From NCBI RefSeq assembly GCF_003336425.1, contig NZ_QEIO01000023.1, positions 1 through 51,229 on the forward strand: DNA of 51,229 nt, in the 5' to 3' direction. Within the stretch, counting starts at the first letter, position 1; the number at the start of each line of letters is the position of its first letter. Position numbers and translations under genes: made by a program. Shown here one piece after another: positions 32,246 through 40,704 of the stretch. The DNA comes from Marinitenerispora sediminis. GTDB taxonomy: Bacteria > Actinomycetota > Actinomycetes > Streptosporangiales > Streptosporangiaceae. The notes under the pieces were generated by a model. It saw only the letters and a list, made by a program, of their open reading frames with translations, was not told where the DNA came from and made no database searches.

Positions 32246-33628
32246 GTGCACACCGAAACCGAGACCGCGGCCGGGCAGCAGCGCGCGGGCGGACGCTGGA
32301 TCAGCCACTGGGAGCCCGAAGACCCGCACTTCTGGCAGACCAGGGGACGCCGCGTCGCCAACCGCAACCTGTGGGCCTCCATCTTCGCCGAGCACCTCGG
32401 GTTCTCCGTGTGGAGCATCTGGTCGGTCCTCGTCCTGTTCATGACGCCGGAGAACGGCTTCGCGTTCTCCCCGGAGCAGAAGTTCCTGCTCGTCTCCGTC
32501 GTGACCCTCGTGGGAGCGGTGCTGCGGCTGCCCTACACGCTGGCCGTCCCCCGGTTCGGCGGACGCAACTGGTCGATCTTCGCCGCCGCCGTGCTGCTGC
32601 TGCCGACCGCGGTCGCCGCGGTGCTCGTCCAGCGGCCCGAGACACCGTTCTGGCTGTTCCTGCTGCTGGCCGCCACCGCCGGCCTGGGCGGCGGCAACTT
32701 CGCGTCCTCCATGTCCAACATCAACTTCTTCTTCCCCGAACGCAGCAAGGGCTGGGCGCTGGGTCTCAACGCCGGCGGCGGCAACCTCGGCGTCCCCGCC
32801 GTGCAGCTCATCGGGCTCGCGGTGATCGCCGTCTTCGGGCTCGGCGAGGCGCGGCTGCTCCCGCTGGCCTACCTGCCGCTGATCCTGGCGGCGGTCTGGG
32901 TCGCCTGGCGGCACATGGACAACCTCGCCGGCGCGCGCTCCGACGCCGCGGCGCAGATCGCGGTCTGCCGGGACCGGCACAGCTGGATCATGTCGTTCCT
33001 CTACATCGGCACGTTCGGATCGTTCATCGGCTACGGCTTCGCGTTCGGCCTCGTCCTGCAGAACCAGTTCGACCGCACGCCGCTGGAGGCCGCGGCCGTC
33101 ACCTTCATCGGACCGCTGCTGGGATCGCTGTCGCGGCCGGTCGGCGGCTGGCTCTCCGACCGCTTCGGCGGCGGCCGGATCACCCTGTGGACGTTCGCCG
33201 CGATGGCGGGCGGCACGGCCGTCATCATCGCCGCCTCCGTGCAGGCGTCGCTGCCGCTCTTCCTCGCCGGGTTCATCGCGCTGTTCCTGCTCAGCGGCGT
33301 CGGCAACGGCTCCACCTACAAGATGATCCCGGCCATCTTCGCCGCCAAGGCCGAGGACCGCGTCGCCGCCGGAGTGCCGCGCCCGGAGGCCGCCGCGGAG
33401 GCCAAGCGGCTGTCCGGCGCCCTCATCGGCATCGCCGGCGCCGTCGGCGCGCTCGGCGGTGTCGCCATCAACCTGGCGTTCCGGGAGTCCTTCGCCGGCG
33501 CCGGGAGCGCGGTGCCCGCGCTGACCGCCTTCCTCGCCTTCTACGTGGTGTGCATCGCCGTCACCTACACCGTCTACCTGCGCCGCCCGGTCCGCAGCGA
33601 GCGGCCCGCCGCCGTGGCCGCCTCATGA
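32246..33628 (+). CDS. narK: Nitrate/nitrite transporter, NarK/NasA type (MFS)
   Basis: A 460-residue MFS transporter with 12 hydrophobic segments. The nitrate signature motifs are present: GLGGGNFASSMSNINFFFPERSKGWALGLNAGGGNLG (TM5 region, near 150-185) and, in TM11, a matching GSTYKMIPAIF segment in place of the second signature. RLPYTLAVPRFGGRNW is the family motif between TM2 and TM3. It brings nitrate into the cell for assimilation. GTG 32246 has GAGGAAGG further upstream. Its stop overlaps the nitrate reductase ATG by 4 bp, so the two are coupled. Confidence 0.92.
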   Translation: MHTETETAAGQQRAGGRWISHWEPEDPHFWQTRGRRVANRNLWASIFAEHLGFSVWSIWSVLVLFMTPENGFAFSPEQKFLLVSVVTLVGAVLRLPYTLAVPRFGGRNWSIFAAAVLLLPTAVAAVLVQRPETPFWLFLLLAATAGLGGGNFASSMSNINFFFPERSKGWALGLNAGGGNLGVPAVQLIGLAVIAVFGLGEARLLPLAYLPLILAAVWVAWRHMDNLAGARSDAAAQIAVCRDRHSWIMSFLYIGTFGSFIGYGFAFGLVLQNQFDRTPLEAAAVTFIGPLLGSLSRPVGGWLSDRFGGGRITLWTFAAMAGGTAVIIAASVQASLPLFLAGFIALFLLSGVGNGSTYKMIPAIFAAKAEDRVAAGVPRPEAAAEAKRLSGALIGIAGAVGALGGVAINLAFRESFAGAGSAVPALTAFLAFYVVCIAVTYTVYLRRPVRSERPAAVAAS

Positions 33629-35691
33629 CGCTCACCCACTGCCCCTACTGCGCGCTCCAGTGCGCCATGCACGTCGAGCCCGCCGCCGACGGCGGGTACC
33701 GGACCCGGCCCGCGGCCTTCCCCACGAACCGCGGCGGGCTGTGCCGGAAGGGCTGGACCGCCGGATCGCTGCTCGGCAGCCCCGACCGCCTCACCACGCC
33801 GCTGCTGCGCACCGAACGCGGCGCGCCGCCGCGCCCCGTCGACTGGGACACCGCCCTGGACCACGTCGCCGGCCGGCTGCGCGCCCTGCGCGAGGAGCGC
33901 GGCGCCGACTCCGTGGCGGTGTTCGGCGGCGGCGGTCTGACCAACGAGAAGAGCTATCTGCTGGGCAAGTTCGCCCGGGTGGCGCTCGGCACCTCCCAGA
34001 TCGACTACAACGGCCGGTTCTGCATGTCCTCGGCCGCCGCGGCGGGCCTGCGCGCGTTCGGCGTCGACCGCGGGCTGCCCTTCCCGGTCACCGACCTGGC
34101 CGAAGCCGACGCGGTCCTGCTCGCGGGAGCCAACGTCGCCGAGACCATGCCCCCGCTCATGGGCCACCTGACCGGCGCCCGGCTGATCGTCGTCGACCCG
34201 CGGCGCAGCGCCACCGCCGAGCACGCCCTCGCCCACGACGGAATGCACCTGGCACCGCGCCCGGGCACCGACCTCGCGCTCGCCCTCGGCCTGCTGCACG
34301 CCGCGCGCGCCGAGGGGCTCCTCGACGCCGGCTTCCTCGCCGAGCGCACCACGGGGTTCGACGCCGCGTGGCGGCACGCCGCCGCCTGGTGGCCGGAGCG
34401 CGCCGAGCGCGTCACCGGGGTCGCCGCCGCCGACATCCGCGCCGCCGCCCGGCTGCTCGGCCGCGCCGCGAACGGCTACGTGCTCACCGGGCGCGGCACC
34501 GAGCAGCACGCCAAGGGCACCGACACCGTGTCGGCCTGGATCAACCTCGCCCTCGCCCTCGGCCTGCCCGGCCGCCGCGGCTCCGGCTACGGCTGCCTCA
34601 CCGGGCAGGGCAACGGGCAGGGCGGCCGCGAGCACGGCCAGAAGGCCGACCAGCTCCCCGGCTACCGGCGCATCGACGACCCCGCGGCCCGCGCCCACGT
34701 GGCCGGCGTCTGGGGAGTGCCCGCCGAGACGCTGCCCGGCCCCGGCCGCAGCGCCTACGAGCTCCTCGACGCCCTCGGCACCGGGGGCGGCCCCGCCGCG
34801 CTGCTGCTGTTGGGCTCCAACCCCGTGGTTTCGGCGCCGGACGCGGACCGCGTCCGAAACCGGCTCGCCGCCCTGGACCTCCTGGTGGTGGCCGACTCCT
34901 TCATGTCCGAAACCGCGGAGATGGCCGACGTGGTGTTTCCGGTCACCCAGTGGGCGGAGGAGGACGGCACCATGACCAACCTGGAGGGCCGCGTGCTGCG
35001 CCGCCGCCGGGCCTGCGCCCCGCCCACCGGAGTGCGCGGCGACCTCGACGTGCTGCACGGCCTCGCCGTGCGGCTCGGGCGGCGGGCCGCGGAGTTCCCG
35101 GCCGACCCCGACCGCGTGCTGGCCGAACTCGGCGCGGCGTCGGCGGGCGGCGCCGCCGACTACTCCGGGGTGACGCCGGAGCGGCTGGACTCCGGAGAGG
35201 CGCTGCACTGGCCGTGCCCCGCCGGCGCGCCGGGCGCGCCGCGGCTGTTCCTGGACCGGTTCGGACACCCGGACGGCCGGGCGAGGTTCACCGCCGTGGA
35301 GCACCGCGACGCCGCCGAGGTGCCCGACGACGCCTACCCGCTCATCGCGACCACCGGCCGCGTGCTCGCCCAGTACCAGTCGGGCGCGCAGACCCGCCGG
35401 GTCCCCGAGCTCGCCGCGGCCGAGCCCGAGGCCTACGTCGAGGTCCACCCCGACACCGCGGCCCGCAGCGGGCTGACCGACGGCGGATGGGCGCTGGTCA
35501 GCTCGCGGCGCGGCAGTACCCGCGCCCGCGTGCGCTACCGCGCGGACGCCCGGCTGGACACCGTGTTCCTGCCGTTCCACTTCGCCGGCGACCAGCGCGC
35601 CAACCTGTTCACGAACCCGGCGCTGGACCCGGTCAGCCGGATGCCGGAGTTCAAGGCGTGCGCGGTGCGGCTCGCGGCGGACGACGGCTAG
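33625..35691 (+). CDS. narB: Assimilatory nitrate reductase, molybdopterin catalytic subunit
   Basis: A 688-residue cytoplasmic molybdopterin oxidoreductase reducing nitrate to nitrite. An N-terminal [4Fe-4S] site is formed by C6, C9, C13 and C40. The molybdenum-coordinating Cys is C133 in NGRFCMSS, as in NarB/NapA-type enzymes. Other landmarks are LGLPGRRGSGYGCLTGQGNGQGGREHG and the C-terminal cofactor domain TTGRVLAQYQSG with FLPFHFAGDQRANLFTNPALDPVSRMPEFK. It overlaps narK by 4 bp. Its electron donor is most likely the flavoprotein encoded next, which carries a [2Fe-2S]-type C-terminal motif. Confidence 0.92.
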   Translation: MTLTHCPYCALQCAMHVEPAADGGYRTRPAAFPTNRGGLCRKGWTAGSLLGSPDRLTTPLLRTERGAPPRPVDWDTALDHVAGRLRALREERGADSVAVFGGGGLTNEKSYLLGKFARVALGTSQIDYNGRFCMSSAAAAGLRAFGVDRGLPFPVTDLAEADAVLLAGANVAETMPPLMGHLTGARLIVVDPRRSATAEHALAHDGMHLAPRPGTDLALALGLLHAARAEGLLDAGFLAERTTGFDAAWRHAAAWWPERAERVTGVAAADIRAAARLLGRAANGYVLTGRGTEQHAKGTDTVSAWINLALALGLPGRRGSGYGCLTGQGNGQGGREHGQKADQLPGYRRIDDPAARAHVAGVWGVPAETLPGPGRSAYELLDALGTGGGPAALLLLGSNPVVSAPDADRVRNRLAALDLLVVADSFMSETAEMADVVFPVTQWAEEDGTMTNLEGRVLRRRRACAPPTGVRGDLDVLHGLAVRLGRRAAEFPADPDRVLAELGAASAGGAADYSGVTPERLDSGEALHWPCPAGAPGAPRLFLDRFGHPDGRARFTAVEHRDAAEVPDDAYPLIATTGRVLAQYQSGAQTRRVPELAAAEPEAYVEVHPDTAARSGLTDGGWALVSSRRGSTRARVRYRADARLDTVFLPFHFAGDQRANLFTNPALDPVSRMPEFKACAVRLAADDG

Positions 35692-35792
35692 CGTCCGGCG
35701 GCCGCGTCCGGGCCCCGCGCGTCCGGCGGCGGCCCGCCGGAGGCACCACCGGTGGGGCAGGCCCCGCCAACGATCGAGGGAGGGCGACAGCC

Positions 35793-37226
35793 ATGACACA
35801 GCGACCCCGGCACGTGGTCGTCATCGGCAACGGGATGGTCGGCGCGCGCTTCGCCGAGGAGGCCGCCCGCCGCGACCCGGCGGGGGAGCGGGTCCGCGTG
35901 ACGGTGGTGGGCGCCGAGGCCGAACCCGCCTACAACCGGGTGCTGCTGCCCCGGCTGCTCGCCGGCGACCTCGCCGGGCCGGACCTGCTGTTCCCCGCGG
36001 TCGAGGGCCCGGCCGTCACGGTGCGCACCGGCGTCGCCGCCACCGCGTTCGACCCCGCGCGGCGCCGGGTCGACCTCGACGACGGCGACACGCTGCACTA
36101 CGACGAGCTGGTCCTGGCGACCGGCAGCCGCGCCGCCCTGCCGCCCGTGGACGGGCTGACCGCCGACGGCGGACCCGCGCCCGGTGCCAGCACGCTCCGC
36201 GACCTCGCCGACTGCCGCCGCGTGCTCGGCCACGCCCGCCCGGGCGCGCCGGTCGCCGTCCTCGGCGGCGGCCTGCTCGGCCTGGAGACGGCACGCGCGC
36301 TCGCCGCGCGCGGCGCCCGCGTGACGGTGGTCGAGCCCGCTCCCCGGCTGATGCCGCGCCAACTCGACGCCGCCGCCGCGGCGATCCTCGCCGTCGAACT
36401 CCGGGCGCTCGGCGTCGACGCGCTCACCGGCCGCACCGCCGCGCGCTGGGAGCCGGGGCACGGGCTGCTGCTCGACGACGGCCGGCTGGTCGCCGCCGAC
36501 AGCGTCGTCGTCGCGGCCGGTGTGCGGGCCGCCACGGAGCTGGCGTGCGCGGCCGGCCTCGCGGTCGACCGGGGCATCCTGGTCGATGACGCCCTCGCCA
36601 CCTCCGCGCCCCGCGTGCACGCGATCGGCGACTGCGCCCAGCACCCCGACGGCGGCGCCGGCCTCGTCCAGCCGGGCTGGGAGCAGGCCGCCGTGCTCGC
36701 CGACCTGCTCACCGGGAGCGCCCCGCACGCCCGCTACCGCGGCGGCGCGGTGGTGACCAGGCTGAAGGCCGAGGGGGTCGAGCTGACCTCGCTGGGCGAG
36801 GTGGACGCCGAGGCCGAGACGCTCACCCTCTCCGACCCGCACGGCCGGCGCTACGCCAAGCTGTCGGTCCGCTCCGATCGGGTGGTGGGCGCGATCCTGC
36901 TCGGCTTCCCCGACGCCGCCGCCACCATCACGCAGCTGTTCGACCTGGGGGCGCCGGTCCCCGCCGACCGGCTCGCCCTCCTGCTCGGCCGCGCCCTGCC
37001 CGAGCCCGCGGCCGGTGACCCGCAGGGGGCGGCCCCCGCTCTGGTCTGCCGGTGCAACGGCGTGACCCGCGACCAGCTGTCCGACGCCTGGCGGTGCGGC
37101 GCCCGCACCCGGGAGGCCCTCGCCGAGGCGACGCGCGCCACCACGGGCTGCGGCGGGTGCGTCCGCGACGTCAACGCCCTGCTGGCCGCCTGGGACGACA
37201 CCGCGCCGGTGACCGTCCCGGGGTGA
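35793..37226 (+). CDS. FAD-dependent oxidoreductase with BFD-like [2Fe-2S] domain, nitrate reductase partner
   Basis: A 477-residue flavoprotein of the NirB-N/NasB type. The FAD motif is VVVIGNGMVGARFAEEAA; the NAD(P)H motif is VAVLGGGLLGLETARALAARGA; VHAIGDC is the second FAD contact. The C-terminus carries a bacterioferritin-associated ferredoxin-like domain with CRCNGVTRDQL and TGCGGCVRDV, four Cys for [2Fe-2S]. It is short for NirB and lacks siroheme motifs. It therefore probably passes electrons from NAD(P)H to nitrate reductase. ATG 35793 has GAGGGAGGG. A 101-bp gap separates it from the reductase gene, and tandem hairpins follow its stop. Confidence 0.88.
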   Translation: MTQRPRHVVVIGNGMVGARFAEEAARRDPAGERVRVTVVGAEAEPAYNRVLLPRLLAGDLAGPDLLFPAVEGPAVTVRTGVAATAFDPARRRVDLDDGDTLHYDELVLATGSRAALPPVDGLTADGGPAPGASTLRDLADCRRVLGHARPGAPVAVLGGGLLGLETARALAARGARVTVVEPAPRLMPRQLDAAAAAILAVELRALGVDALTGRTAARWEPGHGLLLDDGRLVAADSVVVAAGVRAATELACAAGLAVDRGILVDDALATSAPRVHAIGDCAQHPDGGAGLVQPGWEQAAVLADLLTGSAPHARYRGGAVVTRLKAEGVELTSLGEVDAEAETLTLSDPHGRRYAKLSVRSDRVVGAILLGFPDAAATITQLFDLGAPVPADRLALLLGRALPEPAAGDPQGAAPALVCRCNGVTRDQLSDAWRCGARTREALAEATRATTGCGGCVRDVNALLAAWDDTAPVTVPG

Positions 37227-37228
37227 CG

Positions 37229-37273
37229 CCGCGGCGGCGCCGCCGCGGCCGGCACGCGGGCGACGGGCGTGCC
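37229..37273 (+). terminator. Tandem GC hairpins after the nitrate reductase operon
   Basis: Two bases after the stop is a perfect 20-bp palindrome, CCGCGGCGGC plus its complement (37229-37248). A second inverted repeat follows, GGCACGC (37251-37257) and GCGTGCC (37267-37273). There is no T tract. Together they probably end the narK operon transcript. Confidence 0.6.
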
Positions 37274-38074
37274 GGTCCAACGCCCGGCGTACGCCTGGCC
37301 CGCCCCGGGAGACGCGGGGCCGGCGGGACGCAAGGCCGGGCCCGCGGCGAGCGGCGCCGCATGGAGGGAGCGGCAGGGTCCGCGGCCGCGGCGCATCGAC
37401 CCGGCCGGGTCGCCATGGCGGCGCAGACACGGGCGCCGCTTGCGGCCCGGCCCAGCTCGCGGCTCCGCCGCCCGTACCGCTGGCGGCGACCGCACCCGGC
37501 CCAGGGCGCGGCGGAGGAGCCGCGCCCGTCCCCCGGCCGCGACCCCGGGAGCCGGGGACCGGCCGCGTCGCGGGCCCTCAGCACCGCGGCCGGCGGTGCT
37601 GGCGCTCCGTTCCGGCAGGCCGTACCGGCTCACCATCCGTGCGCCGGCCTCGGCCGCCTGCCGGAGCGCGGGTGCCTGCGGCTCGGGGAAGCGAGGACCG
37701 TCCCCCCGCCACGACCCACCGGGCCGGAGGGCCGGCACCGCCGCAGGCCGGGAAGGCGGGCGCGGCCGTGGCCGCCGGCGCCGTGCCCGGCCGCCAGCGG
37801 GACGCGCCAACGCGTCCGCGCCGGCCTCGTGGAGCGGCGATGCGCCCGGTCGGGGGCCGCGGCGGGGGAGTCCCGCTGGGTGCCGCGCCGCGACCGGACG
37901 TGCCTTCCGGCGGATTGCGGGCAGGCAACTCCCGGGCCCGGCCGTCGTCGCCGCCCGCCGCCGGCGGCGGGAAGCGGCCACACGGCGGATCCGGCGGCGG
38001 CGCCGGGCCATAATGATCAGCGCCCGCGACACGGCGGGCCGCACCGCACCGCCTGCCAGGAAGGCCCTCCCCCC
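37274..38074. other. 800-bp gene-free, extremely GC-rich stretch
   Basis: Every frame here is open for long distances but none has coding-like base use; translations are Arg/Pro/Ala/Gly strings. A hairpin with 9-bp perfect arms, CAGCACCGC (37579-37587) and GCGGTGCTG (37593-37601), is the only clear structure. I see no gene, RNA or mobile element. Confidence 0.5.
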
Positions 38075-38632
38075 GTGGACCCCGACATCCTCCGCCCGTG
38101 GCCCGAGCTCCCCAACGAGGCCACCGCCGGCCATATCGCGCGCGCTCACACCGCGCGTGCCGCCTTCGAGCTGGGCCGGCTGGACCGGATCGACGCCGCC
38201 GCCGACCCCGCCGCCCGGACCGCCTCGGTCGAGGTCGCCGTGCACGCCTACGCGGTCGCCTACCTCATGCGCGCCCTGATCCGCCACTCGCCCGAGGCCG
38301 CGGACGAGACCGCGCGCAACCTCAGCGCCACCGTCGCCGACAACATGGGCGACCTCGTCGACGAGTGGCTCGACGGCTACGGGATCGACGCCAGCGCCGT
38401 CCTCCAGGACGGACGCGACTCCGTCATCCCCCGCCGCCCCCGCTCCACCGCCGCCACCGTCCACGGCTGGATCGCCGCCGTCCTCGGCCTCAGCGGCCCG
38501 GCCATGGTGCTGCTGTGGATCTGGCTCGGCGACGTCCGCTGGGGGGTCACCGCCCTCGTGGTCCTCGTGGTCGCCGGAGTGTTCGGGGTCTTCTACAACA
38601 ACGAGCTGGAGCGCGGATCCGGCGGCCGGTGA
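38075..38632 (+). CDS. Membrane protein of unknown function
   Basis: A 185-residue protein. The first ~125 residues are soluble and helical with an Ala-rich, acidic composition (EVAVHAYAVAYLMRALIRHS). Two hydrophobic segments follow near residues 129-150 and 153-175, then a short polar tail. No family is recognised. GTG 38075 has AGGAAGG at 38059-38065. Coding-like GC bias by codon position supports it as real. It stands alone within very GC-rich flanks, between the two halves of the nitrogen region, and nothing ties it to nitrate use. Confidence 0.7.
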   Translation: MDPDILRPWPELPNEATAGHIARAHTARAAFELGRLDRIDAAADPAARTASVEVAVHAYAVAYLMRALIRHSPEAADETARNLSATVADNMGDLVDEWLDGYGIDASAVLQDGRDSVIPRRPRSTAATVHGWIAAVLGLSGPAMVLLWIWLGDVRWGVTALVVLVVAGVFGVFYNNELERGSGGR

Positions 38633-39116
38633 CGGAAAGCTCGGCCGCGCGGCCGGCCTCAGCACCGCGACCGCCGGTTCGGCGACGAGGCCGGCAGGAC
38701 GCCGGCCGGCGTGTGCCGTGCTCCGGCCGAGGGGACAGCCGCTCCCCCCGCCGCGCCGCGTGCGCCAGCCGGACCCCGGGCGGCCAGGCCGCCGTCGGCG
38801 CCAGCAGCGACGGGCACCCGCCGCACGGTGGACCGGTGCGTCGCGCCCTCGCCACCGTCAGGGGCAGCGCGTCCGGCGGCAGCGGCCGAGCCCGCGGCGC
38901 GCCCCGCTACGCCCGTGAGCCCGGCACCAGCAGACCGGCGCCGCCCGCGTCCTCCGGGCGCCCGGCGACCGCGGCCCTCGGCGGAGCCCGCGCACCGCGC
39001 GACGCCGGCCGCGGCGGACGCCGAAGGCTAGGATGACGCGACGAGGCAGCGGCCCGAAAGCCCCCCGGTCGAGTCCCGAGGCGCGCCCGTTGCCCGCGCT
39101 CTTGGAAAGGCAGAAC
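38633..39116. other. 484-bp gene-free GC-rich stretch
   Basis: I see no credible gene or structured element. It includes CTCAGCACCGCGACCGCCGG (38658-38677), which differs at only two bases from CTCAGCACCGCGGCCGGCGG in the stretch before the preceding gene (37577-37596). The closing ~40 bp hold the GGAAAGG ribosome site of the next gene. Confidence 0.4.
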
Positions 39117-40223
39117 ATGGCCGACGACGTATCTGCCCCGGGCCCCACGGCGCTCCAGCGGGTCCATGACGCCGCGAGACTCGAGTTCGAGACGGAGGCA
39201 CGCGAGTTGGCGGCGGCGTTGGAAGCCGCCGCCCCGCTGATCGAGGCGGCCGACCGGGTCCGCAGCGCGAGGATGGACCGGGGCGCGTGGCGCTCGGCCT
39301 CCAGCATGGAGCCGGGTGAGGGACTCCCCTTCAAGGACTACCTGCGGACCGACATCTGGTCAGGCGACGCCATCCTGCGGCAGGCGCTGGCCGAGGCCCG
39401 CGCCGCGCAGCCCCGCTGGCGTTCCGCCGCGAGCAGGCTCACCAGGCGGGCGCCGAAGCAGCCCACGGAGGCGGAACGCCTGACCGAGAGCCTGCAGGTG
39501 TACGGCGACGCGACGCACAAGGCGCGGTCCGCCCGGCGGGTGGTCAATGATCTCGCGGCGAGAGCGCGGGCCTATGTCCGGCGCGACCCCGGCCTCCAGC
39601 CGGCCGACGCCCCGGACGCGGCGGCCGCCGGCACCGGCGCCTCCGCGCGTACGACCGCCCCCACCACCACGGCGGCCGACGCGCCGGCGGCCGCTCCGAG
39701 GCTGCCGGACATGACGGTGTCGCAGGCCCTCACCCTGGTCCAGGAGGGCGCGAGACTGGCCGCCCTGCACGAGGAGCTCGACGGCCTCCGGACGCGGATC
39801 GCGACGGCACGGCGGGACGCGCGCTCCGGCTCCGAGCGTGCCGGAGCACTCGCGGAGGCCGAGCACCGGTTGGACCGGTGCCGGCAGGAAACGGCCATGG
39901 ACCGACTGCTGGGCACGGCCGCGGCCCCGCGCGGTGCGGACGCCCCGGGAGAGCCGCAGGGCGCCGCTCGCGACGCCGGGGGCCACCGAGAGGCGGAGAC
40001 GCTCGTCGCGGACGCGATCCGGGAGGTCCGGCACACGATCGACGTCGCACGCGGGGTCCTCGGATCCACTCCGCAGGCGGCCGCGGCCGCGCCGCTGGGC
40101 GTGACCACCGCCGTCGCCCGGGGCGTCCGGCACGGCGCGGGGCGCAGCACGGTCCGGGCGGCCGAGAGCCGGCTGGCCCGAGGAACGGGACCGGCCCACC
40201 GCGGCGGCGCGTCGGTCGCCTGA
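39117..40223 (+). CDS. Hypothetical Ala/Arg-rich, coiled-coil-like protein
   Basis: A 368-residue hydrophilic protein with no recognised family. Three helical, heptad-like regions are visible: about 10-60 (LEFETEARELAAALEAAAPL), 90-160 and 200-300 (LAALHEELDGLRTRIATARR). An Ala/Thr/Pro-rich linker at about 165-205 separates the last two. There is no signal peptide or membrane segment. ATG 39117 has GGAAAGG eight bases upstream, and codon bias is coding-like. It could be a structural or scaffolding protein. It lies alone between the narK and nirB operons. Confidence 0.7.
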   Translation: MADDVSAPGPTALQRVHDAARLEFETEARELAAALEAAAPLIEAADRVRSARMDRGAWRSASSMEPGEGLPFKDYLRTDIWSGDAILRQALAEARAAQPRWRSAASRLTRRAPKQPTEAERLTESLQVYGDATHKARSARRVVNDLAARARAYVRRDPGLQPADAPDAAAAGTGASARTTAPTTTAADAPAAAPRLPDMTVSQALTLVQEGARLAALHEELDGLRTRIATARRDARSGSERAGALAEAEHRLDRCRQETAMDRLLGTAAAPRGADAPGEPQGAARDAGGHREAETLVADAIREVRHTIDVARGVLGSTPQAAAAAPLGVTTAVARGVRHGAGRSTVRAAESRLARGTGPAHRGGASVA

Positions 40224-40578
40224 CCCCCGAAGCAGGCCGCGCCGAGCGGGTCCGCACCGCTCGCGGCCGCCGTATGCGCGCACCCGCCACCGGACTCCGG
40301 TACCGGAGTCCGCGATCCGTTGCGGCCGGCTGGTCGGCACCCCGTCCGAGCGGGCGCCGACCGTCCACGGCCAGTGGCCGCCGCACCCTCCGACCGCCCG
40401 GGCGCGTCCGGTCCGTCCAGAGCTGTCCGAGGGGTGCCGCCCGGACGGAGGGCGCGGACGCGTGCCCGGACGGGGCCCCGCTCCCACCCAGCGCACCGCC
40501 CGGGACAGCCGCTCTGACCTTGGATTCTCCCGGTTCTGGAGCCACTCACCGGTTCGTCACCTGCGGTGACAGCAGAAC
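40224..40578. other. Gene-free stretch upstream of the nirB control region
   Basis: I see no gene. The sequence contains the short inverted repeat ACTCCGGTACCGGAGT (40293-40308), a perfect 16-bp palindrome about 70 bp after the stop of the preceding gene, which may act as a terminator. Confidence 0.45.
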
Positions 40579-40616
40579 GAAACACGGCCGACACGTCCGT
40601 CTGACGGGGGTGAAAC
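40579..40616 (+). promoter_or_regulatory. GlnR-like half-site array upstream of nirB
   Basis: Pentamers spaced exactly 11 bp apart are GAAAC (40579), GACAC (40590), CTGAC (40601) and GAAAC (40612). The last pair, CTGAC-N6-GAAAC, matches the GlnR a-b consensus at 9 of 10 specified positions or better, depending on the n. They lie 89-126 bp upstream of the nirB ATG. GlnR control is known for actinobacterial nirB; here it is inferred. Confidence 0.5.
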
Positions 40617-40704
40617 ACCGTCCGGGTTGCCTGAAGGGCGTACCACGGCTCTCGGGACGCGCCGCCGTGACGCCCGCCGACCACCGCGAGGAGAGCAACG
40701 CGGC

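Noticed and set aside
37269-38279. Plus-strand ORF of 336 codons in the GC-rich gap after the nitrate reductase operon
   Set aside because: Composition is Arg/Ala/Pro/Gly without domain features, and it overlaps the better-supported 38075-38632 gene in another frame.
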